From NCBI GenBank assembly GCA_027886185.1, contig WOAB01000583.1:1550001-1614000 (forward strand): a DNA stretch of 64,000 nt. Reading direction: 5' to 3'. This document shows positions 33,142-44,033 of the stretch, piece by piece. The notes beneath the pieces were generated by a model. That model saw only the letters and a program-made list of their open reading frames with translations. It was not told where the DNA came from and did not search any database. The stretch comes from Rheum nobile. Taxonomy: Eukaryota; Streptophyta; Magnoliopsida; Caryophyllales; Polygonaceae. A program made the position numbers and the translations under genes. Within the stretch, counting starts at the first letter, position 1. Each line of letters begins with the position of its first letter.

Positions 33142-35711
33142 ATGGTCCACACCCGTGCTACTGACTCTCCACTTTTAGCTTTGGATACAGAAATTGAGAG
33201 AACGCTCTCCCTGAACCGCAGAGTGAATAGATCTTTAATCTTTGATAACCTAATTTTTGAGATGACTGAAGAAGCACCCACGTTGAGGTAGCTGACTGCC
33301 CCTAACCTGCAACAACAACCGCTGGTTGTGTAGTTTCCTGAGCTAGCCGATGGCGTCAACTTCGAGCTCAAGTTAGGGTTGATCTACCTACTCCCTCACT
33401 TCCATGGGATGAGTGGTGAAGACCCCAATAAGCATTTGTCGGAGTTCTATGCCGTCTACACTAGCATGAAGCCCAGAGGAGTGACTGAAGACCAGATCAA
33501 GCTGAGGGCCTTTCCTTTCTCTTTGAAGGATTCGGCCAATGACTGGTTCTACTACTTGACCCCAGGGAGCATCGACACGTGGGCCAAGATGAAGAAGGCT
33601 TTTCTGGAGAAGTACTTCCCTGCAACTAAGCTCAACAGCCTGAAGAGGAGCATCAGCAACATTGAACAACAGGCTGCTGAGTCGTTGTATGAGTACTACG
33701 AGAGGTTCAAGAGGTTGATCTCTAGCTTCCCCTACCACGGATACTCCGACCAGGACCTCGTACGTTATTTGTATGAAGGTCTTCTTGATGACGAGCGTCG
33801 GATAGTGAACGTTGCCTGTAGAGGGAACATCTTAAACAAGACGCCAGCTGCAGCATATGAGGTTTTATTTGAGCTATCTGGGGGCTCAAGACAGTTTAGT
33901 AAGAGGGCGGGCGCCCAATCAGTAAGAGTTGCAGAATCTCAGCCAAATTCCACTCTACTCTCTGAGATGGCTGAGATGAAGGAGATAATGAGGAGATACA
34001 TGATGAAGGGTGGCCAGCAGCAGGTCAAGTCATATGGGATATGCCAAGACACGATGCATCCAACCAATGCATGTCCCACAGTGCAGGAGCCTACTGCTGA
34101 GGTGAATGCCATTGGAGGTACAATCCAAGATATGACCCGTAATCCAACACGTACAATCCAGGGTGGAGAGATCACCCCAATCTGAGGTACGGGAACCAGC
34201 AGAGTACTCCTCAAGGCCAGGAGAATCAAGAGTATCAACAGAGGCCTCCATAAGTCCTACAGCGCCCATAACAATATCAGCAGTCTGGGGGTCAACAACA
34301 TCAATTTCGAGCTCCATATGACCAAAGACCCCAAGGCCAAGATGCAGGTTCATCTATGTCCAGTGAGGACCAGCTCAGGGCCCTTACTCAAAGCGTCTCA
34401 ATGTTGACTAGCAATGTGACTGCCATGGGGTTACAACTTCAAGCGGTGATGAAGACTCAAGAGACTCTTGCTCAAAACATGATCCAACATCAGCAAGAGA
34501 CGAAATCAAGCATTATGAACTTGGAGAATCAGGTGGGGCAGATCTCCACAGCAGTGAGCAAGTTGGAAGCCCGGGACTCGGGAAAACTACCATCTCAAAC
34601 GGTAGTCAACCCGAGGGAGAACGTCTACGCCATGACACTAAGGAGCGGAGCTGAGGTAAACATCGGTCGTGGCCAACAGAGAGAAATCCGCGACCGCGGA
34701 GAAGGAAGCCGCAACCGCGGATTGGCCACTGACGGGGCAGGATATCGACGCCTTTCCGCGACCGCGGACAGAATTCCGCGATCGCGGAAAAATCCATTCA
34801 GAAGAGCTGTTTGAGAGCAATCCGCGATCGCGGACAGAATTCCGCGATTGCGGAAAATTCACTGGAGACACGGCAGAAGTCGAGGACAATCCGTGACCAC
34901 GGACACAATTCCGCGATCGCGGAAACGCCTCTGGAGCCCCAGTTCACCTCAAAAACGCCCACGATGGATATGTACGTCCCGACTTCCCTCCACTCAGCAC
35001 ATTAAAGCCTCCCGCACCCTTTCTCGAGGCTCTGAAGGACACCAGAAGGCCGGAAATAAGGAGCTGTTTGAGACCTTCAACAATTACGAGGTAAATATTC
35101 CTTTACCTAAGCTAGTTAACAGTATCCCTCGTTATGCTGAATTCTTGAAGGAGCTATGCACGATAAAGAGGAAGAAGGTGATAAAAGAGAAAAGGAAGGT
35201 CCAAGTCAGCGAGAATATGTCCGCTATGCTGCAAAAGCGGTTACCAAAGAAGGTAAGTGATTCGGGCATGTTCACTATTCCTTGCAAGATTGGGGGCACC
35301 TTGTATGACAAGGTCATGCTTGATTTGGGTGCCTCAATTAATGTGCTACCCCTCTCGATGTACGAGTCTCTGGAGGTCGGACCGTTAGAAAAGACAGGGA
35401 TTGTGATCCAGTTGGTGGACAATTCCTATGTCTACCCCAAAGGAGTGGTGCAAGATGTGTTGGTAGAAGTGGACAAGTTGATCTTCCCTACAGACTTCTT
35501 TGTGATGGATACGGGGCAGGATAAGGATGCAGACCCTGTGATGCTAGGGAGGCCATTCTTGAACTCGGCGGGGACCAAGAATGATGTGAGCAGCGGTTCG
35601 CTCACAATGGAATTTGACGGGGTGAGGGTCGGATTCAGCATAGATGATGCAAAGCGAGACCCTCCGAATGGAAACCCCGAGTGCTCAACTGATGTGAGCA
35701 ACCCGAGTTGA
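33142..35711 (+). pseudogene. Athila-A gag and protease
   Basis: The ATG at 33142 starts MVHTRATDSPLLALD. The Gag core reads DSANDWFYYLTPGSIDTW and ESLYEYYERFKRL, followed by a degenerate finger (YGICQDTMHPTNAC). Stops lie at 33289 and 33331 (both TAG) and a 1-bp loss near 34117. In the shifted frame the linker (LENQVGQISTAVSKLEARDS, then VNPRENVYAMTLRSG) leads to eight GC palindromes (34687-34923). The LFETFNNYEVNIPLPKLV block and the protease follow, with Athila-type active site MLDLGASINVLPLSMYE and DPVMLGRPFLNSA. The ORF ends at 35711 and no RT follows. Confidence 0.88.
34687..34923. repeat. Eight phased 14-bp palindromes in the Athila-A gag-protease linker
   Basis: Units start at 34687, 34708, 34755, 34775, 34821, 34841, 34890 and 34910. 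The consensus TCCGCGAYCGCGGA is a near-perfect inverted repeat. Members of a pair are 20 bp apart (first pair 21), with a 6-nt spacer such as CAGAAT. Pairs repeat every 66-69 bp. A 20-bp period is not a multiple of three, so protein sequence does not explain it. Confidence 0.92.
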
Positions 35712-35756
35712 GTAGAAGAGTACTAGGTCGAGCCACGACAATAACTAAGGCGCTGT

Positions 35757-35773
35757 CCGGGAGGCAACCCGAG
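35757..35773 (+). ncRNA. Post-pol hairpin GGG-AGGCAA-CCC (Athila-A)
   Basis: CCGGGAGGCAACCCGAG follows AAGGCGCTG shortly after the coding region ends. Athila-C has CTCGGG-AGGCAA-CCCGAG at 50485-50502, a perfect 6-bp stem. The RNA structure is inferred from sequence. Confidence 0.5.
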
Positions 35774-35927
35774 GTATGTATTTATGTTCTTGTCCTTTCA
35801 TTCCATGTCTTTAGTTATTATTTGTTTTGTTTGTTTTTGCTGTTGTTTTTGTTTTTGCATTAGACTAACCTACAGGAAGAGGTCTGAGCCAAATTGAAGA
35901 CGGTGTTAACCACGCACCAGTATCAAT

Positions 35928-36056
35928 TCCGCGGGCGCGGAAAATTTTCCGCGGTCGCGGAAACCCTATTGTAAGGCCTCCCTTTCCCTGTTTTTTTTTT
36001 ATATAAAAAAGTTTGGTGTTTTTCCGCGATCGCGGCCTTATTTCCGCGATCGCGGC
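35928..36056. repeat. Two palindrome pairs in the Athila-A 3' UTR
   Basis: TCCGCGGGCGCGGA/TCCGCGGTCGCGGA at 35928/35948 and TCCGCGATCGCGGC twice at 36023/36043. Both pairs are exactly 20 bp apart with 6-nt AT-rich spacers (AAATTT, CTTATT). Confidence 0.9.
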
Positions 36057-36585
36057 CCAACTGTCTGCGTTTTATTTTGAGAGACGGTGGGCATCATGAT
36101 GCCAAGGAGGGGACATTAGCCTGATATTTTATTTGGCACCGATGATGGCCCGACATTCGACAACTGGCGAGGAGAAACACCAGAGCCCACACCACGATTA
36201 CATCTGGGCTCCATTTTTGTGTTCATTGAAGACCGTGCAACCCCGACTTCTTTGCTATTCCACTACACCCTACAGTGGATCATTTTGGTTGCACGGTGGG
36301 GTTTGTTTGAAGACCGGCGCAACACCAGAGACATGTGCTTTCACTCATATACCGCCAGCGACAACTTCCATGTCCAAGCCAACTCAGTGACGATTGTGAG
36401 TTTTTTTTTTTTGCTCTTCCCTGTGCTTCATTCTTTTTTGTCTTTCATTACATTGAGGACAATGCAATGTTTAAGCATGGGGGAGTGTTCTATACTTGCT
36501 AGTCGTTGAGGAGAAAAGAAAAAAATAAAGAAAAAGAACAAAGTCAAAAAATTGAAAAAAGGCAAAAATAAAAATCCTAGGATAA

Positions 36586-36739
36586 GTCGAAAACCCGAAA
36601 GGGCGGCTTAGGTAATAAGCATGTGGCTTGGACCAGCATTAGGCTGGGGTGATAAGAGGTCAAGAGTGATGTGAGTTGTATGTGAGCCCATCTATTGAAA
36701 AATGAAATGAGTGGCTTGGTGAAAACCCGAAAGGACGCC
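36586..36739 (+). ncRNA. Two GAAA-tetraloop hairpins in the Athila-A 3' UTR
   Basis: H1 36586-36607: GTCG-AAAA-CCC-GAAA-GGG-CGGC. H2 36718-36739: GGTG-AAAA-CCC-GAAA-GGA-CGCC. Each can fold as a 3-bp apical stem with a GNRA loop, a four-A bulge and a 4-bp basal stem. Counterparts exist at 52839-52860 (H1), 58653-58678 (H2) and 63914-63893 on the minus strand (H2). Confidence 0.5.
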
Positions 36740-37125
36740 TTGGCAAAATGAGTGAAAAGAAGAAGAGTGATTATTAGGATTCCTCATTTTTCCTGGCGTG
36801 GTGACATAAGAAGAGGTGATATAAGGAGTATTCGAGTAGGTCACTCTGGAAGGCATAATAAGATAGATGGAGGCTAGGATTAGATTTTTATTCACTCTAT
36901 GGTGTTCGGGATAAGCTTGGGGGAAGTACTCTGCTATCCTTTTAGCTTGGTTGGTGTTGTGTTGTGTTGTGCTTATTGTTTTGGTGCCTTGGAGTTTCAT
37001 GTTTAGGTGCAATTCTTAGTGGAGATGGTTTTTCTGTGCTTCCTGAGACCTTGGGGATTTGATTGGAGGAGTAGGTTTCTTCTAGCTTACTCGAGGACGA
37101 GCAAGGTTTAAGCATGGAGGAATTT

Positions 37126-38242
37126 TGTTAGGAAACGGAACTCTGGAACTTCGGTTCCCCTGAGAGTTCCTTTCCTCAGTTTCTCTACTTTTGAAGATGA
37201 CAAATATTTTGTTACTAATGTTTTATCTCAAAGATGTGTGTTAAGGAACCACAAGACAATTGTCGAAACCTTGTAAGCCAAACAAGACAAAAGAACCAAG
37301 CAGCAAGCCAAAGGAACCCAGGTGTGCCCAGAAACGCAACACGTGAGTTTGATTTTCTCGAGAAATCTGGGAACACTAAACCTCGGACAAAAGGAAGTGA
37401 AATCGACTTGAGAGAAGCTTCCAAAAGTCTGCCACCATCCAAGAGCAAGACTCCAAGATGCCTAGAACACATAACCTCGGACAGAGAAAGGTGACAGCGA
37501 CATGTCATGGAACTTGTCACTATCCAGAGGACAGTTCCAAAGTGCCCAGCGTGTTGAACCTCAGAAGAAGGAAGTTGGAGAACGACTTGGCTGAAGCAGT
37601 TGACCAACCAAGAAGGATTCTGAGCTACCTAGGTTGTTGGTACATGTCAAGACAGTGTGGATCAAGGATCACCACACATCCTAGGGCAAGCTCGATCTGT
37701 GGGAACCAAGAGAAGATCAAACCTCAAAAATCCACTATAAAAGGAAGACAAGTTCAGAGGTTATCCTAAAAGTATTCACAATAGAATCACACTCCATAGC
37801 AAACATCAAAGTGTGAAGCTTCAAACCAGGTCATCAACGCAAACTGAGATCAAGAGGAACCAGTCAAGGAATCGAAGAGCTGAGTGCTAGTTCCTGTGAC
37901 TGTAAGTGAGATAGTTCCTAGGTGCTAAGGTCTATTTCTTGGATTGATTATTGATTGTGTTAAGTTATCTAGGATTACCTAACTGTGTGTAAGGTAAAGA
38001 AACTGTGTGTTTGTTCCTAGGATAAGTTGTAACCAAAAGAGATAAGAAATCAAGAAGTAGACCTTGAAATCCTTTCGAAAGAAAGGTAGTGGTTTTTATC
38101 CTAGATTGCTAGTTGGCAATCGAATGTTTCCACTATAAGGAACTTGTTCATTTGTGCTTGATTGTTTAAATTCCGCTGCGAAGGGAACTGAGAATTGATT
38201 TCTTAGTCCCTTAGTTATTTGTCTAACAATCTCGATCCTACA
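37126..38242 (+). repeat. 5' LTR of the SIRE element
   Basis: 1117 bp, TGTTAGGAAACGG...TCGATCCTACA, almost identical to 44034-45151. TATA box at 37736-37742. Confidence 0.93.
37736..37742 (+). promoter_or_regulatory. TATA box of the SIRE LTR
   Basis: TATAAAA in CCACTATAAAAGGAAG, repeated in the 3' LTR at 44644-44650. Confidence 0.6.
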
Positions 38243-38245
38243 ATT

Positions 38246-38257
38246 GGTATCAGAGCA
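38246..38257 (+). other. Primer binding site of the SIRE element (initiator tRNA-Met)
   Basis: TGGTATCAGAGC, three bases after the 5' LTR. Confidence 0.85.
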
Positions 38258-38294
38258 GGAAAAGCTCTAGATCTTTGTTTAAAGTTTGCAGATC

Positions 38295-39488
38295 ATGTCT
38301 CAACCAAGCAAGTTTGAGCTGAGAATTTCCATCAACAAACCTCACATTCGAAAGAAAGAAGAAAGGTGTTTAATAGTTAAGGAGGACTCAACGAAATCAG
38401 ATGACTCTGAGGTATTCTCTTCTGACTTTACTAAATCTCTTCTTGAATGAGATAAGAAGCAATTGATTAAAATTATTAGGAAACTTGGAAAAGAGAACAG
38501 TTCCCTTCAGGAAAGACTAGATGAATGTGAAGAAGAAATTTCATGCTTATCTACTGAAAATTCTGTTTGGAGTAAGAAACTTGATGAAACTGAAAAATTA
38601 CTTGCTAGTTCCTCTAGAAAGTGTGATTCATGTACTGCTCTTGAAAAGGAACTAGCACAACTTAAAGATTCTACAAGCATGTCTAACGTTTCCCATGTTT
38701 CATGTGATAATTGTACTGTTCTTGAAAATGAACTAGCACATCTTAAAGATTTTGCAAGCATGTCTAGTGTTTCCCATATTTCATGTGATAATTGTGTTGT
38801 GCTTGAAAAGGAACGTAAGCATGCTAAGAATTGTCAGAGTTCCCTTACTCCAGAAAATGATTTGCTTGTTGAGATCATAGATAAGCTTGATGTGTTGACT
38901 ACTTCTATCAATGAAAAAACTGTCAATCAAACTGTGTTTGTTAAGCAAAGATATGGTATTGGTTATCCGGGAAAAGAAGATTATGAGGATTCATGCTCTG
39001 TTGAAAATGAGAAGCTAAGAAGGGAACTGGTTGAGAAAAATGAAACTCTCAATTTCGCTCTTCAAACTTCTCGTGATAAAAATCAGTTCCTGGAAGAGAA
39101 GGTAAAGGTTCTTGAGAAGAAGCCTAAAGGTAAACAAACCTGGTTTGATGGACACAATGCTCATAAAATGTACGTCAATCAAGCTCAGGGAACTAGAGGT
39201 AAGGGAATTGACTTCCAGCAGAGGAAATATGACAAACCTTTTTGTCCCGATAAAGGAAAATATGGTCATGTTAAGTATAATCGTGTTTGTTGGCATTGTG
39301 GTAAAAATGATCATTATATTCATGATTGTATTCATAAGAAAAGGCAAATTGAAGAAAGTCATAGGAAAAGGAACTTGGATGTTGAGATTAGTGGTCATGT
39401 GTATTACTCAACTAACTTGCAGGTGCAAAGGAACTCTCATTACCATAAACCCAGAAAAGCCAAGCGTGTCTGGGTGCGTAAGTCTTAA
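38295..39488 (+). pseudogene. SIRE gag with N-terminal deletion and one stop
   Basis: The ATG at 38295 (MSQPSKFELRI) and the downstream ORF are in one frame, broken only by a TGA at 38448. The usual Gag core between the N-terminus and the coiled coil is missing. The remainder is a long coiled coil holding three repeats of about 25-35 residues, each with a CxxC (CDSC, CDNC, CDNC) followed by LE-EL-HLKD. A second Glu/Lys-rich coil and a CCHC zinc knuckle (CWHCGKNDHYIHDC) follow. Confidence 0.82.
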
Positions 39489-40182
39489 TTGTATTGCAGG
39501 TTGAATAACAAGGGAAATATGTCCTTTGTTAAAGAAAGATTTGTATGAAGAAGCAAGAAAACAATGAAGGGAACTCCAAACGCTAATGAAAATTATGGAG
39601 GATCACATGGTGTTGACGTTAGTTCCCAATGATAATATCAATGGAACTAAAAGTATCATAAGTCAATGATTCAAGGGGAACTGAGGTAAATAAGGAAATT
39701 TGTCACCTCAACTGCTTATAGTTCCCAAGTCCTATTGTTGGAATCTTCTCGGTGGTTAAGGGGGAATTAAGGAACCCGGTTTGATGTTAAGGGGGAATAT
39801 GCAATTCACTAATGATTATTCTACATCTAGTTATGTTCTGTTTTTCCTCATATATCATTCATGCCTATTTTAGATATGCCATGTTCTACATATTTGTCAT
39901 CATCAAAAAGGGGGAAATTGTTAGGAAGTGGACTTTTGGGAACTCTAGTTCCCTTCCTTAGTTTTCCTAGTTTTGACGATGACAAACACTTTGCTACTAA
40001 TAATTCCACATGTGTAGTTGAGCAGGGAACTCAGGTTCATGGAAAGGAAGAATAGAACCTTAGAGGGAAATTGTTAGGAAGTGGACTTTTGGGAACTCTA
40101 GTTCCCTACTTGGTTCCCTTCCTCAGTTTTCCTAGTTTTGACGATGATAAACACTTTGCTACTAATAATTCCACATGTGTAG
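39489..40182 (+). other. Chimeric block: foreign SIRE 3' end and LTR start, tandemly duplicated
   Basis: After gag the sequence turns into a SIRE-type 3' untranslated region with AAGGGGGAA runs (near 39758, 39788 and 39911). It then enters an LTR start of another subfamily (TGTTAGGAAGTGG) at 39919. That LTR start, joined to integrase sequence (GGAAAGGAAGAATAGAACC), occurs again at 40072. The repeats are offset by 153 bp, and the second is longer by a 12-bp insertion. Protease and the integrase core are absent. Confidence 0.75.
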
Positions 40183-42507
40183 TTGAGCAGGGAACTCAAG
40201 TTCATGGAAAGGAAGAATAGAACCTTAGAGGACATGGCTCGAACTATGCTCATCTCAAGTGGACTCTCTCAATCATTCTGGGCTGAGGCAATCAACACAG
40301 CTTGCTACATCATCAATCGAGCCATGCTTCGGCCAATCACAGAGAAGACTCCCTATGAACTCCTAAGAGGAAGAGTTCCCAACATTTCATATTTGAGAGT
40401 GTTCGGATGCAAGTGCTTTGTGCACAACAATGGGAAGGACAATCTTGGGAAATTCAACCCAAGAAGTGATGAAGGAATCTTCATTGGATATGCCTCAGGC
40501 AGAAAAGCATACAAAGTCTTCAACAAAAGGACTAAAAAGGTAGAAGAAAGTGTTCATGTTATTTTTCATAAAAAATCACTTGGAAGAATTGTGCAAAACA
40601 CTACCACTCCCTTTGAAGATTCGTTCCCCAAGTCACCTCAAGAAGATCCAGATGAAAATGTCACTCCACCCAGTTCCTGCCCTGCTGCACAGAATCCCCC
40701 ACTAGCTCCTCCACCAGTTCCCATGGATAATGAACAACAATCCATTACTGGGAACCATGAACATGATGACAATATCTGTGGAGACATTAACGATTCATCC
40801 TCTCACATGATCTTCAATGGAGAAGGTGATCCCAACCAGGAAGCTGAAGCTGAATGCTCAACTCAAAATGTCTCCACATCAAATGCTCTAGCTCCCAACA
40901 GAGAAAGAAGAACCATCAAGCCTCCAGTCAGGTTCGAACATCTAACCTTCTTTTCCTTCAATGCCTTTCTGTCTATTGTGGAACCAAAGAACATAGGTGA
41001 GGCACTGAAGGATGCAGACTGGATCCAAGCTATGCAATAAGAGCTTCATCAGTTTGAAAGGAACAAAGTATGACATCTAGTACCCCGCCCCAAGGACAAA
41101 CATATCATAGGAACTAGATGGATTTTCAGAAACAAGCTAGATGATACAGGAGTTGTAATAAGGAACAAAGCAAGGCTTGTTGCTCAAGGATACAATCAAC
41201 AAGAAGGCATCGACTATGATGAAACCTATGCTCCAGTGGCAAGGATTGAAGCGATAAGACTGTTGATTGCTTTCGCATCACACAAAGGGTTCAAGCTGTT
41301 CCAAATGGATGTAAAGACGGCCTTCCTCAATGGAATTCTTCAAGAAGAAGTCTATGTCAAGCAACCACCTGGTTTTGAAGACGATCTTTATCCAGACCAT
41401 GTCTACTTTCTAGATAAAGCATTGTATGGCCTCAAGCAAGCTCCCAAAGCTTGGTATGATCGTCTTGCCCAGTTTCTACTCTCAAATGGCTACAGGCGTG
41501 GAGTAATTGATAAGACTCTCTTCATCCTAGAAGAAGAAGGTAACATCTTAGTGGTTCAAATTTATGTCGATGATATCATTTTTGGTTCCACTAACCTGTC
41601 CCTTGTAGACAAGTTCAAAGACTTGATGAGCAGTGAATTTGAAATGAGCCTAATTGGGGAACTCACATTCTTCCTCGGATTGCAAATCACTCAAAAGGAA
41701 GACGGTATACAAATTCATCAACAGAAGTATGTCAGGAAACTACTGAAAAAGTTCAAAATGGAGTCATGCAAGCCTCTTTCCACTCCCATTTCCACCATTG
41801 CTCACTTGGACAAGGACCACTCAAGTCCTCTAGTGGAAGAGAAAGTCTATAGAGGTATGATAGGCTCACTCATGTATCTAACCACTAGTCGCCCAGACAT
41901 TGTTTTTGCTGTTGGCTTGTGTGCTAGGTTCCAATCTTGTCCAAGAGAAACCCACTTGGCTGTTGTAAAAAGGATACTCCGATATCTCAAGGGAACTGAC
42001 TCACTCTGCATTTGGTACCCCAAAGAATGTCCCTTTGAGCTGATGGGTTTCACTGATGCGGATTATGCTGGATACTTGGTGGATAGGAAGAGCACATCTG
42101 GAATGGAACAGTTCCTAGGCCCTTGCCTCGTGTCATGGGGATCAAAGAAACAAGTCTCAGTCTCTCTCTCCACCACAGAATCCGAGTACATCGCTGCTGC
42201 CTCCTGTTGTTCCCAACTCCTCTGGCTAAAGCAACAACTCGTGGATTTCGGTATGTCTTATGGTCCTCTCACTATTCTTTGTGATAACACCAGTGCTATA
42301 AACATTTCTAAGAATCCTGTGCATCATACTAGGACCAAGCATATAGACATAAGACATCATTTTCTTAGATATCATGTTGAGAAAGGAAATATAATTATGG
42401 AATTTTGTAGAACTGGAGATCAAATTGCAGATATATTCACCAAAGCCTTGAATGGAGTTCCCTTCGAGAACCTTAGATTAGAACTGGGAATGATTCCTAT
42501 AAACTAG
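40183..42507 (+). pseudogene. SIRE integrase end, reverse transcriptase and RNase H
   Basis: Integrase resumes at ERKNRTLEDMARTMLIS, after the catalytic Asp residues, so the integrase is inactive. The C-terminal region reads YLRVFGCKCFVHNN. RT begins after TAA 41038 and TGA 41071 (the latter in KVWHLVPRP, probably from TGG). RT shows LFQMDVKTAFLNG, the YVDD motif (QIYVDDIIFGS) and CKPLSTPI. RNase H shows DADYAG and VSLSTTESEYIAAA, and the end QIADIFTKAL. From 41074 to 42507 the frame is intact. Confidence 0.9.
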
Positions 42508-44033
42508 TAGTTCCTTTAGTTTAAAGTTTCTCTCCAGTTTCCTTGATTGACTAGTTCAGAACTCTTTACTTGTCTTTGTTTTGGAATCCTTGTGTCATTT
42601 CTCTTGCGTTAGACCCTCATATTCATAATGGTTTATCAAAAGGCTTTGACAAATTTTTCTAGTCTTTCTCCTTGGTTGTTCATATCTTATTAAAATTCAA
42701 TCATTGTCCAAGTTTCTTTGTTGGCCCAAAAGTCACAATCTGATCATCTTTCTAACCCAACAATATAAGCCAAAATGATGATTGTGTACTATGACCCTCC
42801 CTTGCCTCATTACACAATCTATTTCCCTATGATCCTCTTCTTAACCCTCTCTGGGAACTAGTGTGTAATGCGATAAATGGCCTTCCCCGATTTCTTTAAT
42901 GGGAACGTACTTTCTGGTCCTATGTTTTAAAACCCACATCAAAGGTTCCCATATATCCCTCTAGCACACTGAAAATATTGCCAGAAAGGAACTAGGATGA
43001 GCTACCCCTTAAACGACAAGTAAGAGAATTGCTCCTCCCAAGACAGTATTTATGGCAAATCTCACAGCGTCAGAGACGTCTTCTCAGCCTTGAACAGTTG
43101 CCATTTTGAGCATCTAATCTTTGAATTTGTTACCGTTGCAAAGGCGCAAAAGCTTCAAGAAAGTTAGCCGTTTCAACTCTTCAGAGTTCCCAGAAATATC
43201 TCCAACGGCTTGATTCTCAACGGCTCCAAAATTGCTCAAGGGTTATTTAAGGTTTCCTGTTTGATTGAGCCGAGCACTCTGTTCTCTCACGCCTTCTCTC
43301 AAATCTCATGTTCACCCATCTCTCTCAAAACACAAAGCTCCTCAAATGGCCAAGAAAAACTTCAATCTTAACCTTGCTCAATTGGAGGTAATTAGGCCGA
43401 TAAGATAACAACAGGCCAAGATGAAGGAACTGCAGAAAAGAAGGAAACTGAAGAGGAGGCCACTACGCTGCCATAGGAACGTCTCTCCTAGTTCCCAGTG
43501 CTATAAGATCACAGTGTGCTGGTAGTTCCCTAGGGTCCTACTCCCCTCTTCTATCCTTATTTTGTCTAATGTCAAGTTGGTTGTGCTCTTTTGTTTCTCT
43601 TTCCACTATGCATCTCTGGGCAATGTTCTTGACTTTAATGATTAATGAACTCCTTTGGCAATGTTTCTAATGCATCATTTGTCTTTGCCTTAAGTTTCTA
43701 TTATGGTGACTATCATGGGTTTCACGCAATTGTTTATTTCACATTGATATCCTATACTTGATAAGTAAATTGATCTTTTCAATGATGTCAAAAGGGGGAA
43801 GAATGGATAGGAACCTTGAACTACTGGACTTATAGGAAATCTGAACCCGTTCTATTTCTGAGGGGGAACTTGAATAACTTAGTTCATTTGCTTAGGGGGA
43901 ATTTGCAACTATTGAATGTTCTATCATTATTTAATAAAGTTGTAAATCTCTTAGCTCAACTGTTCTCATGAATTTCATGTCCTTATTATGTTGCCAGGTT
44001 CCTTATATTTGTCATCATCAAAAAGGGGGAAAT
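42508..44033 (+). other. 3' region of the SIRE element
   Basis: 1.5 kb without an intact ORF. Around 43346 an ATG starts MAKKNFNLNLAQLEV but meets stops within 25 codons; it sits where SIRE elements carry an extra ORF and may be its remnant. Purine runs GGGGGAA recur at about 43796, 43862, 43896 and 44025; the last is the PPT next to the LTR. Confidence 0.6.

Larger units (their letters stand above)
35712..37124 (+). other. 3' untranslated region of Athila-A
   Basis: In order: the post-pol hairpin (35757-35773), palindrome pairs (35928-35961 and 36023-36056), a PPT-like block with GAGGACAATG and TTTAAGCATGGGGG (about 36456-36483), two GAAA-loop hairpins (36586-36607 and 36718-36739), and the true PPT (GTTTAAGCATGGAGGAATT, 37106-37124). 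No coding sequence is seen. The end of this region is nearly identical to the reverse complement of 63700-64000. Confidence 0.8.

Noticed and set aside
34687..34923. Regularly spaced palindromes resembling a CRISPR array
   Set aside because: Units are 14 bp with 6-nt spacers that are nearly constant, and they lie within a plant Gypsy gag region; there are no cas genes.
37215..37607. 130-codon minus-strand ORF repeated at 44123-44515
   Set aside because: It occurs twice only because it lies in the two LTRs of one SIRE element; no domain is recognisable and the two copies are not independent evidence.
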